DNA from: Massariosphaeria phaeospora
Taxonomy: Eukaryota; Ascomycota; Dothideomycetes; Pleosporales
Length of the DNA: 64,000 nucleotides
Reading direction: 5' to 3'
Assembly: GCA_011032825.1 (NCBI GenBank)
Contig: JAADJZ010000001.1
Coordinates: forward strand, 682,001 to 746,000
Of the stretch, positions 52,501 through 63,940 are shown piece by piece. Each line of letters starts with the position of its first letter. Within the stretch, counting starts at the first letter, position 1. The notes beneath the pieces are model-generated. The model was not told the DNA's origin and made no database searches. It saw nothing but the letters and a program-made list of their open reading frames with translations. Position numbers and translations under genes: made by a program.

Positions 52501-55500
52501 TGATCATTTCTGCAACGTCATTCGCTCCTTTTCAGAAGACTCAAACCGCAACATTCAGGAGACACGCAGAAAAATGCTGGGAGAACTCAATATGGACAAC
52601 TTGATACAGAAACATGCCGTGATAGCATCGGATCTAGATCAATTCGAAGTTCTGCAAACATCTTTCGAGCGCTCCGTGGATAGTTGGCCTACGGCGGTGG
52701 CCATCCAACAAGGTCGGACGGCCCAGACGTACACTCAGCTAGAGACCAAGTCTAATTCCATCGCAAGAGCCATACGCAAGTATGTCGATCTCGGTCAAGT
52801 TGTCGCTCTGGCAAGCGACGGGACGATTGAATGGATCGTAGCCGTTCTTGGTATCGTCAAATCTGGCGCGGTGTACGCACCAGTCGACATGATGCTTCCT
52901 GACTCCCGAATTGAGAACCTTGTGAGAAGATCCCAAGCAAATCTGCTTCTGATCACGAATAAGCCTTGCGATGTTCGTTTGTCGGAATTGTCCTTTCCTT
53001 GCCCTCGTCTCCGAACTGACCACATCGAAGAAAGCGCAAAAAGAATGTTATGCAGTACAACAGGATCAGCCGCCGCTTTCTTAGTTTTCACATCTGGAAG
53101 CACAGGACCACCCAAGCCAGTCCTGGTAAAACACGGTGCGATCACTTCCCTTCTCTCCATGCCCGAGGCTCGCCTACATTCTTGTCCAGGTCGAAAAATC
53201 GCCCAGATATACTCCGTTGGCTTCGATGTCAGTATCCTCGAGATATTTGGTTCATTATGCCACGGTGGAACACTGGTTCTCAAGGACCCAAATGATCCTA
53301 TAAAACACTTACTATCAGTGAATGCTGCTATGGCTACGCCTTCGCTACTTTCCGCGCTGTCTCCAGACGACTATCCCAACTTAGACACGATTTTGTTAGC
53401 TGGTGAAGTTGTCACACAAACTATAGTAGACCTGTGGCTGCCACGTGTCCGATTGTACAATGCCTACGGCCCCTGTGAATGCTCAATCTTCACAACAATC
53501 GGAGAGATGCAGAAAGGGGGCGGAGTGACCATTGGGAAGCCTGTTTCGAACTCAAGAGTCTATATATTGAATCGCAGGAAGAGGCCTTTGCCAGTGGGTG
53601 CAGTGGGTGAGATATGTGTATCGGGTATTAACGTAGCCGACGGGTATGTTGGTCAGACGATTTCCGAAAACCTCAAATTCTCAACCGATCCATTTGAGCC
53701 GTGTGCAAGAATGTACAGCACAGGTGACTTTGGAGCTTGGACCAGCGATGGCCAGATAGTTTTCCATGGACGTAAAGATGCCCAAGTGAAGATTCGCGGA
53801 TATCGAGTCGAATTGGAGGAAATCGAGAGCGCAATATTGTCCCTGTCGCCATGCACTACACATGCGGGCGCTTTCGTTGAGCAAGATCGTCTTTACGCCG
53901 CTGTAGCGCCTGCTTCTATCGAGAAGGCAATCTTGATGCGGAAACTGGCGGAGGTGTTGCCTCAGTATGCGATTCCAGCGCATATCTTCATCATGAACAA
54001 CCCAATCTTATCATCGAACGGAAAGCTGGATCGTATCGCGCTAAAACAAGCTGCTATGGAAACTTTCCAAGAAAATCTGAACTTGCACCACGATCCTGCA
54101 AATACACCTTGTACTAGAACCGAAGTTATCGTTGCTGACGCCTGGAGGGAAATCTTGGAGATACCGCCCGCCACCGCAATCGATGCGTGTGGTAATTTCT
54201 TACAGCTAGGCGGGAACTCGCTACGCCAGATTCGGCTGCTACCTAATCTTTCGCGAAAGTTGTCGCAGTCAATACCTTTGCGGCTGATCATTCTGAATCC
54301 TACCCTAAGAGACCTGGCAAGTGCAATCGATGCACATCTTCTGGACAATGATTCACATAATAGTATTCAAGTACAGACCTCATTTCTGGAATTCCTGCGT
54401 ACGACTACGTCTCGGGAAACTACGGTGATAACCTCGCGGGAAGCTGAAATGTTCTGGTTATGGTCCCGGAGTACTTGCAAACCTGCATTCAACATCATTA
54501 CAAAGTTAAAAATCGACAGCAAGATCGATACTGAGAGATTCAAGCTCAGTGTCAATGCAGTACTCATAAAACATAAAGTGTTGCGCAGTACGTTCAGGCT
54601 GAACGATAACGAGTTGAGTCGTAAATTGCTGGCAGAGCCGCCACCATTGGAAGAAATGAATTCGGATGGCCTACTTCACGAATGTCTGGGACGACCAATC
54701 GACCCAACGTACGAACACCCTATACAAGCGTTTTTGCACGCCGAGAAATCGTTTTTATCCTTCATTTTGAAGTTGCATCATATTCTTGGAGACAAGGCAT
54801 CTATCAAACAGCTTCTCCGGGAGATCAGTACTGTGTATCTTCAGATGAGCGAGAGTGAACAGCAGCCAGAGCTTCCAACTGTTCATTACACACAATACGC
54901 ATCATGGCTTGAGGTCAATCCGCTCTGTTATGATGATGAGCACGCCAGCTTCTGGAAAGATACTCTGAGTGGACTTCCTATCCTTCCGTTCTCACCTCCG
55001 GGACAAGCATTCGTCCCCGCTGACGGAAATACTCTCGAATTCATCATCCCACAAACCTCTGGACTATCAGCAAATCTGGAGCAGTGCTTAGTTGCCGTCG
55101 CTTATGGGGTCTTCAAAGTAACTGCGTTTACCGATATTGTATTGGGGATTTCGTACATGGACCGATCCGAGCCTGGAACGGAAACTATGATTGGACTCTT
55201 CCTAGAATCCATTCCTTTGCGGCTCACCTCTCCCACGGCTCTCCAGGAGATAACTTCCGAGTTTCTACGTTGCGTCCGGGAAAATATCAATTCAGCATTG
55301 TTGCATAGTGTACCTTCGAATTCGATCAAACAGACTATGGACGTGGGCTCACTGTTCGACATCATGGTGACCCTACATAAGAAGGAGGATTCGTATGCGA
55401 GAGAATTTGACTCGCTCGGTATATCAGTACAGGAAGAGAAAATTCGAATGCCTGGAGCTCGCTTCCCGCTTCTCATTGAGTTTGAAGAGATGGACGAAGG

Positions 55501-55606
55501 TATTCATATCTACATTGAGTATGCCACCTCTCTGGTGACCAATCGTCAGGCCGAGAAGCTCAAGACCGGAATTATGGACACGTTCTCTTTAATATGCTCA
55601 ACTTAA
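49509..55606 (+). CDS. Two-module NRPS, A-T-C-A-T-C (GliP/SirP-like diketopiperazine synthetase)
   Basis: Exon 1 (49509-50121) and exon 2 (50190-55606) flank a 68-bp intron and give 2009 residues. A1 (about 1-480) has FTSGTTGLPKGVMV, NGYGATETT, YRTGDYARRTEDG and NPNGKIN, but its A8 region (GRKDSLVKNRNVRINL) is degenerate. T1 has LGGSSL with carrier Ser about 524. C1 has HHSLVDGWS at 706-714, the intact HHxxxDG. A2 (about 1029-1490) has FTSGSTGPPKPV, NAYGPCECS, YSTGDFGAW and GRKDAQVKIRGYRVELEEIE. T2 has LGGNSL, Ser about 1548. C2 (about 1610-2009) has HHILGDK at 1734 and ends the protein; no third T domain follows. The product is expected to be a dipeptide released as a diketopiperazine. Substrates are not predictable by eye. 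The stop lies 37 bp from that of the convergent aminotransferase. Confidence 0.94.
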
Positions 55607-55643
55607 CACGGCTACGAACAATAGACTTGCTAAGTTTTTGAAC

Positions 55644-57042
55644 TCACAATCTATCCTTGTTGACCACCTCAGTGCCTTCTTGTTCATTCGAATCCAAGGC
55701 ACTTTCAATTTTTCCACAGGCTTGACTCAGCTTCCAGGGAGGAATCGCAAAGCAGATCCTAAACCACCCAATCTCAGTGAAATGGTATTCTGTACCGGTT
55801 GCCAGAGCTACGCCACACTGCCGAAGACGTGTGTCAAAGCCTTTCTCATCTTCACTGCAGAGCTTTGCGAAAAGAAAGAAGCCGGCACACGCCGAATAGA
55901 ACTCAACGTGTTTCCGCTTCAGAAACTGGGCGACTGTCGAGTAATTCCTTTCAAGGTAAACTCGATTTCCCGATAAAACAAGATGGATGGTACGGGGTTG
56001 GAGGACGACATCTATAGCAAACCGCGTGGTGACCGAAGACAATTGTGAGTGTGTACTCAGTGCAACGCTCATGCACACTGCCTGATTCAACGACATCAAC
56101 GCACCCTATAGACTTGTGAGCCACGTCCAAAATCCTCAATCATAGCTATTAGCATACCAGTCGGATTCCATTGCAACCGAAGTCCTTGCTGACGCTGTAT
56201 ACCACATGCAAAAATGGTAAAGGTAACATTTGCAAGGCCGAGACAATGGTGTGCTTAGCACCAGTAGTTTCCCTGTGTAACGAAAGCGCATAAACCTCAT
56301 CTGAAATTAGATGCAAGTTGTGGTCATAACAGAAGGTCGCCATAGCTTTAAGCGTTTCTAACGGATAGCATCCCCCAAGCGGATTATGCGGATTGCATAT
56401 TAAGACCGCTTTAACTAGCAACGTAGAATCTTGTAACGCTTTCAGGTGATAAGATACGCTCTCCAGGCTGAAGAAGTGGTGAAGAGGTATATGAACCGGG
56501 AGCACGGCGGCCGAGTTATGGACGGAGATGCAAAGATCAAGACCTGACCAGTACGGCGTGGCGACCATAACCAGATCCCCTTCGTCACAAGTTACTTCTA
56601 TGAGGGCATCAAGAATATAGCTTCCTCCAGCACCAAGTACCACGGGGGAGGGATCAATAGCAAGTCCCGGACAAACATGAGCTTTGAAGAGTGAGGTTAA
56701 GATAGCGCGCAGTTGATAACAGCCTCCAACGTCTTGCGAGTAAGCTAGATCCTGGATTATGCTTGTGAGTAAAGTTGATTCACAGCGACACTTATAATGG
56801 GACCATGGGATGTTTACGTCGAGTTCAGATGTGTCTAGAAAAGCTAGTAAAGTTGAACTTACATTCTCTGAGATGGCTTCCTGCTTATTATGTAATGAAG
56901 AGTGGCTGATAAAACGCTTTATGAACCAATTATCCGCCGTCCGAAGATCGATCAAGGCTGAGTCGGTTCGGTTGGGCCCATGCTGCCCCATGAGGCGAGG
57001 TATAATAACCTCGTTACGAACCCTGCATCGCCTGGACAGCAT
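55644..57042 (-). CDS. PLP-dependent aminotransferase-fold enzyme (GliI/SirI-like C-S lyase)
   Basis: Minus-strand exons 57042-56863, 56751-56158 and 56105-55644 give about 411 residues. The 52-bp second intron (GTATGC...CTATAG) is needed to reach the C-terminal domain. The first, 111-bp intron keeps the frame either way and could be retained (448 residues). The fold-I order is clear: LIDLRTADNW, APGAxS-like LGAGGSYILDALI, VMVATPYWSGLD, ICNPHNPLGGCYP, HLISDEVYALS and the PLP lysine in SVSKDFGCNG (codon about 56185-56187), then MSLNQAV and AGFFLFAKL. ACC-synthase-like enzymes of this type (GliI, SirI) break C-S bonds to expose thiols in ETP assembly. It is divergent from the DMATS gene, 410 bp away. 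Confidence 0.87.
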
Positions 57043-57452
57043 ATTTTGGCCGAGACAGCCTTTTATTTGAAAGACGTGGAGAATCAGACGAGAGACATCT
57101 CATGTCTCGCAGAACTCAACTCGAGCGGATTCTGAATTATTTACTGTGATCCTTGAAAAACAGATATATTGCTAAGTCTGCTTATGACAATCTAGTTCTC
57201 GCCATGGATTAAATTAATACTCCCCGAGACATGCAGGGCCGCATTCCTTGACCCCCAAGTCGCGAAAATGGAAAGTTCGTTCTACCTCACTGCAAGCAGA
57301 TTCGCTTTGGTCGAGCACCGTAATTATTTTTACCGAAGCTTGGCTACTTACTGCTCCGTGTAGTGTAAAACCTTAGGTTTTAACCTCCTCCGTCGTGTAC
57401 GTAACTATTTGCTCCTCGGTCAGTCCGGGGTTATTTTATCTATCTCCACAAG
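57043..57452. promoter_or_regulatory. Divergent promoter between aminotransferase and DMATS genes
   Basis: 410 bp of AT-rich sequence separate the two start codons. A TCGGTCAGTCCGG element at about 57417-57429 has CGG/CCG half-sites in inverted order and could bind a Zn2Cys6 factor. Inferred from position only. Confidence 0.45.
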
Positions 57453-58868
57453 ATGGCTTTTCTATGTCCTGAATGGCTCGGACGAGTAATCATTGATTCA
57501 AGAGACTCTATAAAGCTCGTGGGTATATCCTAGTTGGTCATATATGTTTAGTAACCTTTGTGACAGCTTCGATGGACCTCTTATCCCTACCTGCAGGCCT
57601 CTAGATCAAATGAACGCGACCTTGCCCGGCACGCTGTATCTTGGGTCCAAGAACTCTCGCCGATGCTCGAATACATGATTCAGAAATCGAATTATTCTAA
57701 GGAAGCAAGACGCACGCACCTGGAGCATTTTGGTCGCCTCATCTGTTTCAGTCTCGGCACCCATCCTGAAGGATCCACCAAATCTACTTGGCAAAGTTGT
57801 ATGAATGACGACTATACTCCAGTGGAGTTTAGCTGGAGCTGGACCGCGTCGAATCAATTCCCAACGGTCAGATATGCAGTCGAGCCGATTGGAAAGCTAA
57901 CGGGTGCTGTCTGCGATCCGTACAACATCGCGGCGACCAATGACCTCATGAAGCAATTGAGAGTACAAGCACCGCGACTTGATCTTTCGTGGTTTCATTA
58001 CTTCAACAACCTCTTCTCGCCCGAATCCTGCAACGGGGAATTCACCACAAAGGAAAACACAGGCTCGTCCAGATTCATCGCGGTCGAGCCTAAAGGTGAC
58101 GGAAGCATCTCGGCAAAAGCATACTTCATTCCTCAGGGAGACAAAAGTAATAAACTTTCGGTCATTGCCAACGCTATTCGATCACTTCCCGGAGCAGACT
58201 CGCGGCTTACAGATTGTGTCAAACATCTATCAAGTTTCCTCTCAGAATATGGAATTGGGCCTGTACCTTGGGCGGAAATGTTGGGTATTGACTGCACACA
58301 TCCTTCTCGAGCTCGCCTAAAAATTTACATACGGACTGAGCAAACCAGTTTCGACAGCGTTTTGGGTATGATGATGTTCCCAAAGAATCAGCTGTCAGCC
58401 AAAGAAACCGCAAAGCTGAGAGACTTTTGGTACACAATCCTTGGACTTGAAGATTCAGGCAATGATTCGGACTCGCTACCAACAAACAACCATTGGACGG
58501 CCGGCATTATTTACCACTTCGATCTTCGGTTGAACTCCTCAGTTCCAAAAATCAAAGTCTATATCCCAGTCAAACATTATGGAATTAACGATCTGGTTGC
58601 TGCAGAACGATTTTCGAAGTGGCTTGAGAACAATGGCAGAAAATTACATGACTCCACTTATCTGGACGCTGTTCAGAGTCTATGGTATGTACAACTGAGC
58701 CGAATGTTCAAATTGATACTGATTGAATCGAACAGCGGACATCGTGCTCTTGAAGAGGACCTTGGATTCCAGACTTACTTCTCTGCTGCGCTTGATGGCG
58801 GAGAGCTTGCGGTGACTGCGTATCTGCAGCCTGAAACGTATCATTCTCGGCGACAGAAATCTGTATGA
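57453..58868 (+). CDS. DMATS-type aromatic prenyltransferase (SirD-like)
   Basis: A 33-nt first exon (57453-57485, MAFLCPEWLGR) joins across a 111-bp intron (GTAATC...CTGCAG) to 57597-58868, giving 434 residues. Without this exon the large frame has no good start and lacks the family's N-terminal W-x-R region. The body shows the ABBA prenyltransferase pattern: a leading helix region (LSPMLEYMIQKSNYS), FMTDDF-like MNDDYTPVEFSWSW, VRYAVEPIGKLTGAVCDPYN, AKAYFIPQ, RLKIYIRTEQTSFDS and KVYIPVKHYG, with alternating Lys/Arg and Tyr residues that bind the diphosphate. Enzymes of the SirD group prenylate tyrosine oxygen or related aromatic positions using DMAPP, without a DDxxD motif. Within this cluster it should prenylate the amino acid or the diketopiperazine. 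Confidence 0.88.
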
Positions 58869-59402
58869 CGAGCTTTTTCACTTGTATGGATGACATGTGG
58901 AGCTCAGTGGAAGGCATCTACTGTAGTTTTACTTCTATTGCACTAGAAGACCATTTTCTTAGCATAGCTTCGATTGATTCAGGTAATGATTTAGGAACGA
59001 ATAAGATGAAACACATGATAGCGCGTATATCGTAGTATGACTTTGGTCTAAACAGTGTCTTCCACGGTCCAGCTACCCTTGCTAACAAGATTGCATAGAC
59101 TCCGAAAAAGAGGTTGAAGGGTAGGCGTAGTCGCAGGGATCGCCATATGCAGGACCGCGTGATCCAGTGCCACTCGGTTGGGTAAATGCGCTTGATCGCC
59201 GACCTCGGACTATACCGGCACAGATCCACTCTCCCGAGGTCCCCAACACACGGTACACGCCGATGGTAATATCGGTGCATACAATATCGGTAGATATCCA
59301 TTCAGTCGGGATTCATCTGCAAACGGAGCTGTAGCGGCATAACCTGATGTGCGAATGGTGGAAGTTGATAGAGATTCTTGCCAGACAGCGCCTGCAGTGA
59401 AG

Positions 59403-61034
59403 ATGCCCGTTCCACCAATGCCTCCTACGCTAGCCGCCGTCATCGGAATGTTATTGATCACAGCGCTCTGTTCACGTCTTTCAGACACGACGCTCGCTAC
59501 CCTAGTCAAATGGCTGTTTAGCCGACAACTGTTACTACCAGGCCCGCCATGGACTTTCCCTAACGGGCAGCTGCTCGAAAAGTTTCTCCAAGGACGTCAG
59601 AGAAGTGAAACTTGGCGACTCTATGGTTCAGTCTACCGCATATGGTCACTGTTCACACCTGAGGTGTAGGTGGCTACACTCAAAACCATGTAAGATTACT
59701 GAATAATAATAGAGTTATTACCGCATCAGAAGATGTCAAGATGTTCTATGCGGACTCCAGACATCATGAGAAATCACGCTCAAGTAATGCAGGATGGCTG
59801 TTTGAGCAGTTGCTTGGAGAGGCAATGGGCCTTACCAGTGGCATCAAATGGAGACGCACTAGGACAAGGTTTGAGGCCTTCTTCACATCCAACTATATTC
59901 GTGAGCACGGCATGGTATTCAACGAAGAGGCTAAAAAATATATTGGGACATGCTTCCAGGCTGGCCATGAGAAGCATATAACAGAATTCTCCATGTTCCC
60001 TTTCCTTTGTACTGCAAGGTTGGTGTATGGCCCGCTATCGAAAGAGGACATTGACGAACTTTTTACCCTCAACAACTTGCGAATGAGGATATTTGGGAAG
60101 ATCTTGCAAGGAGGGGTTATTTGCTTTCCAATCGCGAAGTGGTGTAAATGGCAGACTATCAAGGATGTCGAAAGGTTCACAGAGAGGTGGTGCTCATTCA
60201 ACATTAAGATGTCTCAAGCTAGAAGGTCGAGTCCCATCGCCGGTATATTTGAAGGCATTCTGGGGGATAAGGATGCTACTAAACAAGTGTGTATAGCATC
60301 TCAGAGATCTATCATAATAATACTCATTGCTCCAGATATTACAAACACTCGACGAGATGTTGTTCGCGAACCTCGACGTTTCGGCGCACATACTGAATGC
60401 ACTCGTAGTGTTCCTTGCAGAATCAGAGGATGCACGGAATCGAGTATTACAAGAGATGCAGTCTATGTCCGACGTCGAGGAATACTGCAGTCGACGGGAT
60501 ACATTTCTTCACAATTGTCTGTTGGAAACAATGAGACTCAGTCCTATCTCTGGTAGACTATGCTATCTTCTCAGATAAAAACAAGTGTGTCTGACCAACC
60601 TATAGCTTTTACCATGCCAGAACGGTCCCCGAATGCGAAGAGCTTCGGTCATATACAAATCCCTCCACATACATGGGTTATCGTCGACATCCTATCGATA
60701 AACCATAACCCCGCCTTCTGGGGCAAAGATAATGGAGTCTTTAGGCCATCAAGGTTCGAAAACATGGAGCAAAAAGATGTGGGTCATACCAAAACCTTTC
60801 TTGTCCCGAAGCTAACAAAGCATGTAGTTGAAATGGAACTTGTTCACCTATGGCTTCGGCCTCCGCCAATGTCTGGGACAGTTTCTTATGGACTATATCG
60901 TGAAGGCTTTCATTACGCAACTTATATCCCAATATCGCTGGACCTCGCATAACAAGAGCAACGATCCAGTCCTACAGAGTAGCGCCTGGACTCTTTCAAC
61001 CGCCCCAAACATCCAATTCCTTCCACATTCATGA
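59403..61034 (+). CDS. Cytochrome P450 (ETP-cluster GliC-like)
   Basis: Five exons, 59403-59665, 59713-60286, 60336-60552, 60606-60778 and 60828-61034, join in frame to 477 residues; introns are 47-53 bp. An N-terminal anchor (LAAVIGMLLITALCSRL) is followed by PGPPWTFPNG and SVYRIWSLFTPEVVITAS. The I-helix region is ILQTLDEMLFANLDVS, the ExxR motif is in LLETMRLSP, and the heme loop is YGFGLRQCLG with Cys about 424. At the C-7 position Tyr replaces the usual Phe. The protein is an ER-bound monooxygenase and, by cluster context, probably oxidises the diketopiperazine carbons before sulfur is added. An upstream in-frame ATG at 59355 is possible. The stop lies 32 bp from the end of the convergent GST gene. 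Confidence 0.9.
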
Positions 61035-61066
61035 TAGGTCCACCATGCTAGTCTCGGTCCCTGTAC

Positions 61067-61900
61067 TCAAAATTCTGTAGCTCTTTTCATCGCCACCTTA
61101 ACTGCCTCTAATTCCATCATTTGTTCGCTCCAAGCTTTCAACTTTGGCCACTTCTCAAAGTCAATGCCCGCCATCTGAGCCACCTGCGTATTTGCGAAAG
61201 GAAACGTCGCAAAGTCCGTGATAGTCGGTCGATCGGGCAAGGCAATATAGTACTGATTCGGCTCTGAAAGTCGAGTGTCGAGACACGTGTATTCAGATTC
61301 AATCGCGGCACTGAAATGGTTGATCGTAGGGTCAAAAACATCCGCCGATGATGATGGAGATGGTGCGGGAAGTCGTTTGAACGTGAGCCACATTTTTGCG
61401 AATGACCTATGTATGTCAATCAAGAGGACCTCAGGAATAAAACGGCACGCAATGGGGAGTGTACGAATTAGACTTACCCTAGTCCAGCTGTATGCATAGT
61501 CAACCAATTTCTCACCTGAGTTCTTTCCCAGATATTCTTTCCGCCATACAGTCCGTCATCATCGTACTGGTCGACTAAGTACTCGAGACAAGAGCTACTT
61601 TCGAATACATTCAGCCTTTTGCCTTCATTGCTTTCAAGGCCTTCAAGTGCAGGCACCATCTTGGTAGGTGAGATGCGGTGGAACCAGATATCGTTCTTGG
61701 TCGAGGGGACAACTTGGACGTTATGGTCGATGCTGAGGGCTTCGATGAGGGAGAGCACCTTGACAATATTGGCACCGGACGTGGGAGTTGCTTGGACTTT
61801 TAGCAAGACTATGAAGAATGATTGTAGTTACAGGTGAACACGTACATTTTATTACATAGAGAGTGATCTTTGGGTCACTGTCGCTGGAATGGGTAGCCAT
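61067..61900 (-). CDS. Glutathione S-transferase of ETP type (GliG/SirG-like)
   Basis: Minus-strand exons 61900-61846, 61796-61478 and 61406-61067 give 237 residues; introns are 49 and 71 bp. I chose the acceptor at 61797 because it gives the expected spacing TLYVIKF|QATPTSGANIVK; an AG 12 nt upstream would give a 37-bp intron. The N-terminal thioredoxin-like domain includes FHRISPTKMVPALEG and FESSSCLEYLVDQYDDDG. The helical domain includes NWLTMHTAGLG, AKMWLTFKRL, YIALPDRPTITDFATFPFA and FEKWPKLKAWSEQM. These features place it with GliG-type GSTs, which add glutathione to an acyl-imine of the diketopiperazine in ETP biosynthesis. It is quite distinct from the URE2-like GST at 35.5 kb. Confidence 0.9.
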
Positions 61901-62131
61901 GAGCGTGACTGAGCTGGCAAGAATGGAAATAGATGACGAAAGAAAATCACGCAGAGGAGGGTGGCGTGGGCATCTTTATAGTACATGATATTCACATTCG
62001 TTCATCGATATGAGCACCGAGACACGCTTAGGTGGTGTTCTCTCCACCTAAGCTCCAGAAAAACACTAATCTACTTGTGGTACATTATTCAGGTCCTTGA
62101 ATCGGCACTTCTGTAGAACTCATTCTCTGCC

Positions 62132-63438
62132 TCAAAATCCCGTCGTGTTTGAACCCGATTTCGAGAAATTGTCCATCTCTATCTCAACACTCGCACCAGG
62201 CTCTGTATGACGCTGGGATGACTCCGCTAGATACTCCTGGCTTTCCCCTACCGTCCCGTGTGGTGTAACTCCGAACGTGCTCTCCTTTTTGATATGATTG
62301 ATCTTCCAGCTACCAATCGTCGGGTTGTGCACCTTGGTCGAACTATGAGCCGACCTTGCCGACCGTCGCGAATTCCCTGACGCTCCTGAGCCTTGTGAAA
62401 TACGCGATAGATTCGTTGTGATAAATCGCCGGACGCTAGTCGCAAATGTCGTGTTTGCGGCTTTGCCTACATATGTGGAGAGCATGGGTGCGCATGAGCA
62501 GATAACGCCACAGGTATTTTCGAGGATTTGGAAGAGAACACCTATCCATGCAGTCTCAGTGAAATCAGCTTCGTCGTAATCGAGGATGGGGATTAGGCAG
62601 TCCAGGCGTAGAAGACCGCCGATTGTGGCACTGGTGACATTAGCTCCAATATTCGCGTCAAGGACTTTGAGTGTGCTCACAAGACACCCAGTAAGCAGAT
62701 AAGTGAAACCGTGAGTTTAGTACTCGTTGTTGTTTTCAGGCGCCAGATAATGGGAAGTGGGAATGCAAGAATGAAAACGTCAAGAAAGACGTGAAGGAGC
62801 CCGGAGGCGATACAAAATTCTCTGAGCTTGATGCATTTGCCCGGAGCCATCGGGTTCCAGAAGCGCTCAAGCGGTATGCAGGTAGTCAACATGCTAAGAA
62901 GCGTAAGCGGTGTATTCATTATAGATGAAGAGGCTTCACGAACGTGACAAATGTGCTTGCCCACCAACAAATCACGGTGACCATCGCCGCATAACAAGTG
63001 TATCGATGCCATGCTATGACTTTGAAAATTCGCGTGTAGAGGCACAGGATTGCCAGCTGAATAATGGTAACAGTGGTTGCCCACAACACACTGACGCTTG
63101 TGAGAGCCTACATAGACCCGTAAGCTACCATGTTGCGGTTGACGTATGGAACGAAGCGTGCTTACTTTGAAGACGGTTGGAATATTTTCAGGATGAAGCA
63201 AGGATATGGTCCTGCCGAGTCCACCATAGATAACGCAGATCAAGATACTGCTATAGCATCCATAAGAGAGTACCAAACCCAAGGCACATAGCCAGTCGTC
63301 CCAGAGCAACGGCTGCTTCCTTTCCGAGCGATGCCAAAAGCGGAGAACGACGGACAGGGTTGCGAAGGCTAAGAAAATCGCGGGGACTATCACCAGCGTC
63401 TTGGACGGCGACGTGTCAATCTCAAATTTATGAAACAT
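62132..63438 (-). CDS. Fungal rhodopsin-domain 7TM protein (PTH11-like)
   Basis: Four minus-strand exons, 63438-63166, 63107-62944, 62893-62681 and 62630-62132, join in frame to 382 residues; introns are 58, 50 and 50 bp. The middle donor (GTTCGT) is weak but gives the expected reading. Seven hydrophobic helices include TLVIVPAIFLAFATLSVVLRF, GLVLSYGCYSSILICVIYGG, TIIQLAILCLYTRIF and LDVFILAFPLPIIWRL. The LLWDDWLC element and RFWNP after the fourth helix, followed by CGVICSCAPML, are typical of the fungal rhodopsin/PTH11-like family. A Ser/Arg-rich cytoplasmic tail follows. It probably sits in the plasma membrane as a receptor. It borders the NRPS cluster but belongs to no known ETP step. Confidence 0.82.
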
Positions 63439-63940
63439 CGTTTGTACACGAGCTAGAACCCGGGAGGGGGAAAATTGTGAAGATTGGGGTTATGCGGATG
63501 GCTCATGGGCAGAGAGGCCGCAAAGCATCTGTTTTATTTGTGTTGTGTGCCATGAATCCTTTTTGTACATCCAACTAAGTGCGTCGAATCTTTACTACAT
63601 AACTAGATGTCTTCGGACTCCGACACATACAACAACATGGTGCATTGAATCAAAGCGTCTTATTTTGTCAGTGCAACTGTATCCGCCTGCTCATCCAGAG
63701 GCGGGCATGGCGAGGTAAACGCATAATCAAGGCAAAGTCGTGCTACATCGGACGGTAACTGTAGGCGCCGATACTACACTACGGCATATATACACAGGTT
63801 GCTGCGCCTCCGCCACAATGCTATTGATCATCAGTTAATGCACATTGAACAGTGCGCCTACGCCAAGATCGGATCAAACACTGACCAATACGAGTCAGCT
63901 AGGATCTTCCCAGTCACCATCGCCGTCCTTCATTTTTGCA
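63439..63940. other. Intergenic region, no supported gene
   Basis: About 0.5 kb between the 7TM gene start and a possible gene at the right edge. Nothing recognisable. Confidence 0.45.

Noticed and set aside
56105..56160. Apparent truncation of the GliI-like enzyme just after the PLP lysine
   Set aside because: A 52-bp intron joins it to the missing C-terminal domain in the next minus-strand frame, so the gene looks complete.
62670..62700. Apparent frameshift in the 7TM gene
   Set aside because: A normal 50-bp intron (62631-62680) with donor GTGAGC and acceptor CACCAG restores the frame and the expected helix, so no lesion is needed.
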